DNA of 64,000 nt from Verrucomicrobiaceae bacterium (GTDB lineage Bacteria > Verrucomicrobiota > Verrucomicrobiia > Verrucomicrobiales > Verrucomicrobiaceae), in contig JAEUHK010000046.1 in NCBI GenBank assembly GCA_016795465.1, forward strand, positions 84,385 to 148,384, read 5' to 3'. Under the pieces are notes generated by a model, which worked only from the letters and a program-made list of their open reading frames with translations, was not told the DNA's origin and ran no database searches. This document shows, piece after piece, positions 62,701-64,000 of the stretch. Every line of letters begins with the position of its first letter. Position 1 is the first letter of the stretch. The translations under genes and the position numbers were made by a program.

Positions 62701-62877
62701 CTTCTGCTTCGTGTTGCTGTGGCACTCGTAGCAGCGGTTCACCAAGATCGGCCGCACATCCTTCTCAAAAAACGTCATCGCCGCCCGCTGCGCCTCGTCG
62801 TCCGCCGCGATGGCGCAACGACCGGCGGCAAGGCTGGAGAGCAGGAAAAGGGTGCGAAAGAGGCTGGAGCGGTTCAT
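59725..62877 (-). CDS. PSCyt1-DUF1549-DUF1553 exported cytochrome-like protein with LamG-type insert
   Basis: The 1050-residue protein has a signal peptide (1-24) and a haem c motif CYECH (49-53) in the PSCyt1 domain. DUF1549 follows (RWAQHWLDLVRYAESDGYNA; a second CxxCH in MGCAHCHNHKFDPI), then DUF1553 (GRRTALAEWITRPDNQLSTR, VNRVWQYHFGRGIV). Near the end a concanavalin/LamG-like domain of about 190 residues (FTVEAVASLNSIDVNASVRT to GRIEAVRIVTG) is placed before the final DUF1553 strand (ALNDLCQVLLNTNEF-like MNDLCQVLLNTNEFFYLH). The start is set at MNRSSLFRTL. It is followed by the DUF1501 gene. Confidence 0.93.
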   Translation of the reverse strand: MNRSSLFRTLFLLSSLAAGRCAIAADDEAQRAAMTFFEKDVRPILVNRCYECHSNTKQKGGLRVDHIGYLKTGGDTGPAVVPGQPSKSPLMEAIRWTNEDFQMPPKNNGGKMPDAEIAILKKWIQIGAPWPEDGSKKVVVTEGGFTEEQRNYWFFQPVKKVSPPDAGGKWVRNDIDRFIAAKQTEMKLKPAPEADRHELARRVYFDLHGLPPTKEQIDAFVNDKDPKAYEKLVDELLASPRYGERWAQHWLDLVRYAESDGYNADEYRPSVWPYRDYVIKSLNDDKPYNQFVKEQLAGDEIAPDDPNVLIATAFLRHPVYEWNQRDARGQWDIILTDMTDTTGELFLGLSMGCAHCHNHKFDPILQKDYYRLRAFLAPVQWRDDMTLATTAEKKAFNEQQAKWEAATAEIRTKMEALTKPLLEPKVERALTRFTDDLQVMTRKPAEKRDALERQLAGLVERQMTVERKRFDPMKSLKTDEQKAEYKALEEELKKFDHLKPKPLMEAFVATDASPVAPAVAIKTRKGEQQIEPGFLSIIDTSLPKIKATKTSTGRRTALAEWITRPDNQLSTRVIVNRVWQYHFGRGIVATASDFGKLGEPPTHPELLDYLTTKFVKGGWHLKPLHREIMLSAAYRQTARQEPDEVASKVDPSNRYLWRFNPRRLDAEQVRDALLAVSGELDAAPGGPAGDGNSTRRSVYTMKKRNNPNELLRALDMPAGFASTAERQSTTTPTQALQLLNGDWLLARARKLASRVEGIDDAWMAVLGRPPTPKEKATAEGFLKKRAGTTKAKASEVAESGDGSETFKENSAHERLLINTNEKEGDEFTVEAVASLNSIDVNASVRTLASRWNGGKDSLEAFGWSLGVTGEKSRYKPRNVIVQVVGEDENSNIGYQVVPSNIHIELGRRYHIAARVSCPAKNVTFTVRDLDTPGAAVQSAVVPMDIRSKLSLGSSQLVIGGLNKRAPSHQWDGRIEAVRIVTGYVADKALSADPEKWSAGFVVWRAADPLNSQFAWNGSDVKSVEEADPFRQAMNDLCQVLLNTNEFFYLH

Positions 62878-62953
62878 CTGGCTTAATAAGGCCGGAGAAC
62901 TACGTGTTTGGACGCCAAAATTGGCGAAAACGCCGCGGTTCTCGCCCCCCACT

Positions 62954-63625
62954 TTAGTGAGGTAGCTCCTTCATCAGCGCCGCTGCAATGGCCGCCATGC
63001 CTTTGTCGCCGGGATGATTGGCGACGCCCGCATGCTTGAACTCACGTTCGGCCTTGCCGTAGAGACTCTTGTCGGTGCTCAGGGCGCTGAGGTCCACGTA
63101 GATGCCTTTCACCGCGTCGCAGGCACCACGCAGCGCCTCGTCTTTGGCCGCATTGGCCCAGAAACAACTGCGCACGAGGATCACCGGCTTGCGGCTGCCT
63201 TGCAGCGACTTCAGCAGCGCCGTCACATCTGCCAGGAGCTGTGCTTTTTCCTCCGCCGTCTTCAAGGCGGGCACGTTTTCACCGATGGCGAGCACGATGA
63301 GGTCCGCCTTGAAGTCGATGGCCTCTTTGAGCTTTGCCGCGATTTCATAGCCCTGATGCGCTCGCTCGAAGTCGGCAATGTTTTTGACCAGAATCTCCGG
63401 CGCGGAGCCCTGCTTCTCGCTGAGAGCCTTCGTGAAGACATGCACGTAGTCCTTCGCCTCCGAGCTCGCTGCCATGCCCCAGTTGCCCGACCAGTCGATA
63501 TCGGCCTTCGGGCCGTGTTTGGTGATGCTGTTACCGAGGAAGAGGACTTTTTGGAAGCGGGTCTGGGCCTGAACAGTCAGGCTCAGAGTCATGGCAAAAA
63601 TCAAAAGCAGCGTTTTCATGATCAC
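62954..63625 (-). CDS. SGNH/GDSL-type exported hydrolase
   Basis: The 223-residue protein has a signal peptide (MKTLLLIFAMTLSLTVQAQ). SGNH blocks follow: KVLFLGNSITKHGP (nucleophile Ser in GNSIT), LIVLAIGENVP, and NHPGDKGMAAIA with the catalytic His. It probably removes acetyl or other ester groups from a glycan. The GTG at 63625 overlaps the upstream DUF1552 stop by 4 bp (GTGA); an ATG two codons in is an alternative start. It belongs to the minus-strand operon that continues with the cytochrome/DUF1553 gene 76 bp later. Confidence 0.85.
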   Translation of the reverse strand: MIMKTLLLIFAMTLSLTVQAQTRFQKVLFLGNSITKHGPKADIDWSGNWGMAASSEAKDYVHVFTKALSEKQGSAPEILVKNIADFERAHQGYEIAAKLKEAIDFKADLIVLAIGENVPALKTAEEKAQLLADVTALLKSLQGSRKPVILVRSCFWANAAKDEALRGACDAVKGIYVDLSALSTDKSLYGKAEREFKHAGVANHPGDKGMAAIAAALMKELPH

Positions 63626-64000
63626 ACCTCCTCCAGCATGAGTTTGGCATCGCCGAAGGTTTTTGGGTGCACATCCATCTTGTCCATCATCGACATGAAA
63701 AGGCGGCAGAGCTGGCGCTCGGGCTTGTCTTTGTAGTCGAGCACACGACCGCTCTTCAAACGTCCGCCCGCGCCACCGAGCACGATGACGGGCAGTTCGT
63801 CGTTGTTGTGCTTCGCGCCGACCATCATGCTGGAGCAGTGCATAAGCATGGTGTTGTCGAGCAGCGTGCGCTCGCCCTCGCGGATGCTGTCCATCTTTCG
63901 CGCGAGATAGGCGAGTTGCTCCATGAAGAGCTGGTTCACCTTGAGATAATCCTCGCCGTCGCTGTGGCTGAGTAGGTGATGGATCATGTAGTCGATCCCG
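63622..64000 (-). CDS. DUF1552 family protein, C-terminal part (gene continues beyond window)
   Basis: The visible 126 codons are the C-terminal part of a protein whose frame remains open to the window edge. Segments such as NTMLMHCSSMMVGAKHNND, LPVIVLGGAGGRLKSGRVL and RQLCRLFMSMMDKMDVHPKT match the end of DUF1552 proteins, exported Planctomycetes/Verrucomicrobia proteins that usually accompany DUF1592/DUF1587 cytochromes. Such a partner may lie just beyond the window. Its stop overlaps the start of the SGNH hydrolase gene. Confidence 0.85.
   Translation of the reverse strand, partial: GIDYMIHHLLSHSDGEDYLKVNQLFMEQLAYLARKMDSIREGERTLLDNTMLMHCSSMMVGAKHNNDELPVIVLGGAGGRLKSGRVLDYKDKPERQLCRLFMSMMDKMDVHPKTFGDAKLMLEEV

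Noticed and set aside
60667..62886. 739-codon open frame on the plus strand opposite the DUF1553 gene
   Set aside because: Arg/Leu/His-rich antisense artefact of GC bias; no recognisable domain or start context.
1..64000. CRISPR arrays, prophage or plasmid replication genes, rRNA genes
   Set aside because: Looked for and not seen: no regularly spaced direct repeats, no integrase, terminase or replication gene, and no rRNA sequence.

Overview
The window looks like chromosomal DNA from a GC-rich member of the Verrucomicrobiota, probably a Prosthecobacter/Verrucomicrobiaceae-like bacterium. This is inferred from gene content: DUF1501 proteins, a cytochrome c/DUF1549/DUF1553 protein, a DUF1552 protein, DUF1080 3-keto-glycoside hydrolase-type proteins, a Tat-exported Gfo/Idh/MocA oxidoreductase, a sulfatase, a sialate O-acetylesterase and a GxxExxY protein. 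No phage, plasmid or CRISPR locus is visible, and there is one tRNA gene (Thr, TGT).

Layout. 1-8.4 kb: two small envelope proteins, a class A penicillin-binding-protein homologue with a degenerate transpeptidase site, a MidA-type methyltransferase, leuC, and a CcsA/HemX-like protein coupled to hemA. 8.5-16 kb: 2-oxoacid:ferredoxin oxidoreductase (korA-korB), an SDR epimerase, a HAD phosphatase, then a minus-strand gpmI cluster ending in a small patchwork (unknown gene, remnant of a phosphatase gene, ribbon-helix-helix gene, intact phosphatase). 16-28 kb: amidase, sialate esterase, a three-gene two-component operon, an RlmM-like methyltransferase, a two-repeat secreted protein, a sulfatase, and a coupled subclass B3 metallo-beta-lactamase/FAD oxidase pair. 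28-38 kb: tRNA-Thr, rdgB, a phosphodiester glycosidase lipoprotein, a hybrid kinase, rpmI-rplT, and pheS/pheT separated by a small nuclease-like element, then mpl. 38-47 kb: ECF sigma/anti-sigma pair, DUF1501, a thioredoxin-trypsin fusion, a truncated HicB-like gene, DUF1080, a large TIG-domain secreted protein and an outer-membrane efflux lipoprotein. 47-54.8 kb: WecA-like transferase and O-antigen-ligase-like protein, purD, DUF1080, eboE. 54.8-64 kb: Gfo/Idh/MocA oxidoreductase, two SUKH-like genes, a truncated duplicate of the oxidoreductase, then a minus-strand DUF1552, SGNH, cytochrome/DUF1553, DUF1501 operon running off the right end.

The most unusual signals are: (1) a roughly 540-bp unit between pheS and pheT, made of a GxxExxY/PD-(D/E)XK gene bounded by 38-nt imperfect inverted repeats; (2) three copies of an intergenic hairpin repeat whose stems differ by compensatory changes; (3) two larger palindromic elements whose arms are themselves palindromic; (4) a PBP1A-like protein with TxxT and GRN in place of SxxK and SxN; (5) a SUKH gene pair lying against a truncated but previously selected oxidoreductase paralogue; and (6) a phosphatase gene remnant beside a ribbon-helix-helix gene.

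Start codons were often moved inward from the longest open frame, to the first Met or GTG preceding recognisable family sequence or a signal peptide. Shine-Dalgarno sequences are generally weak here, so starts are less certain than ends.
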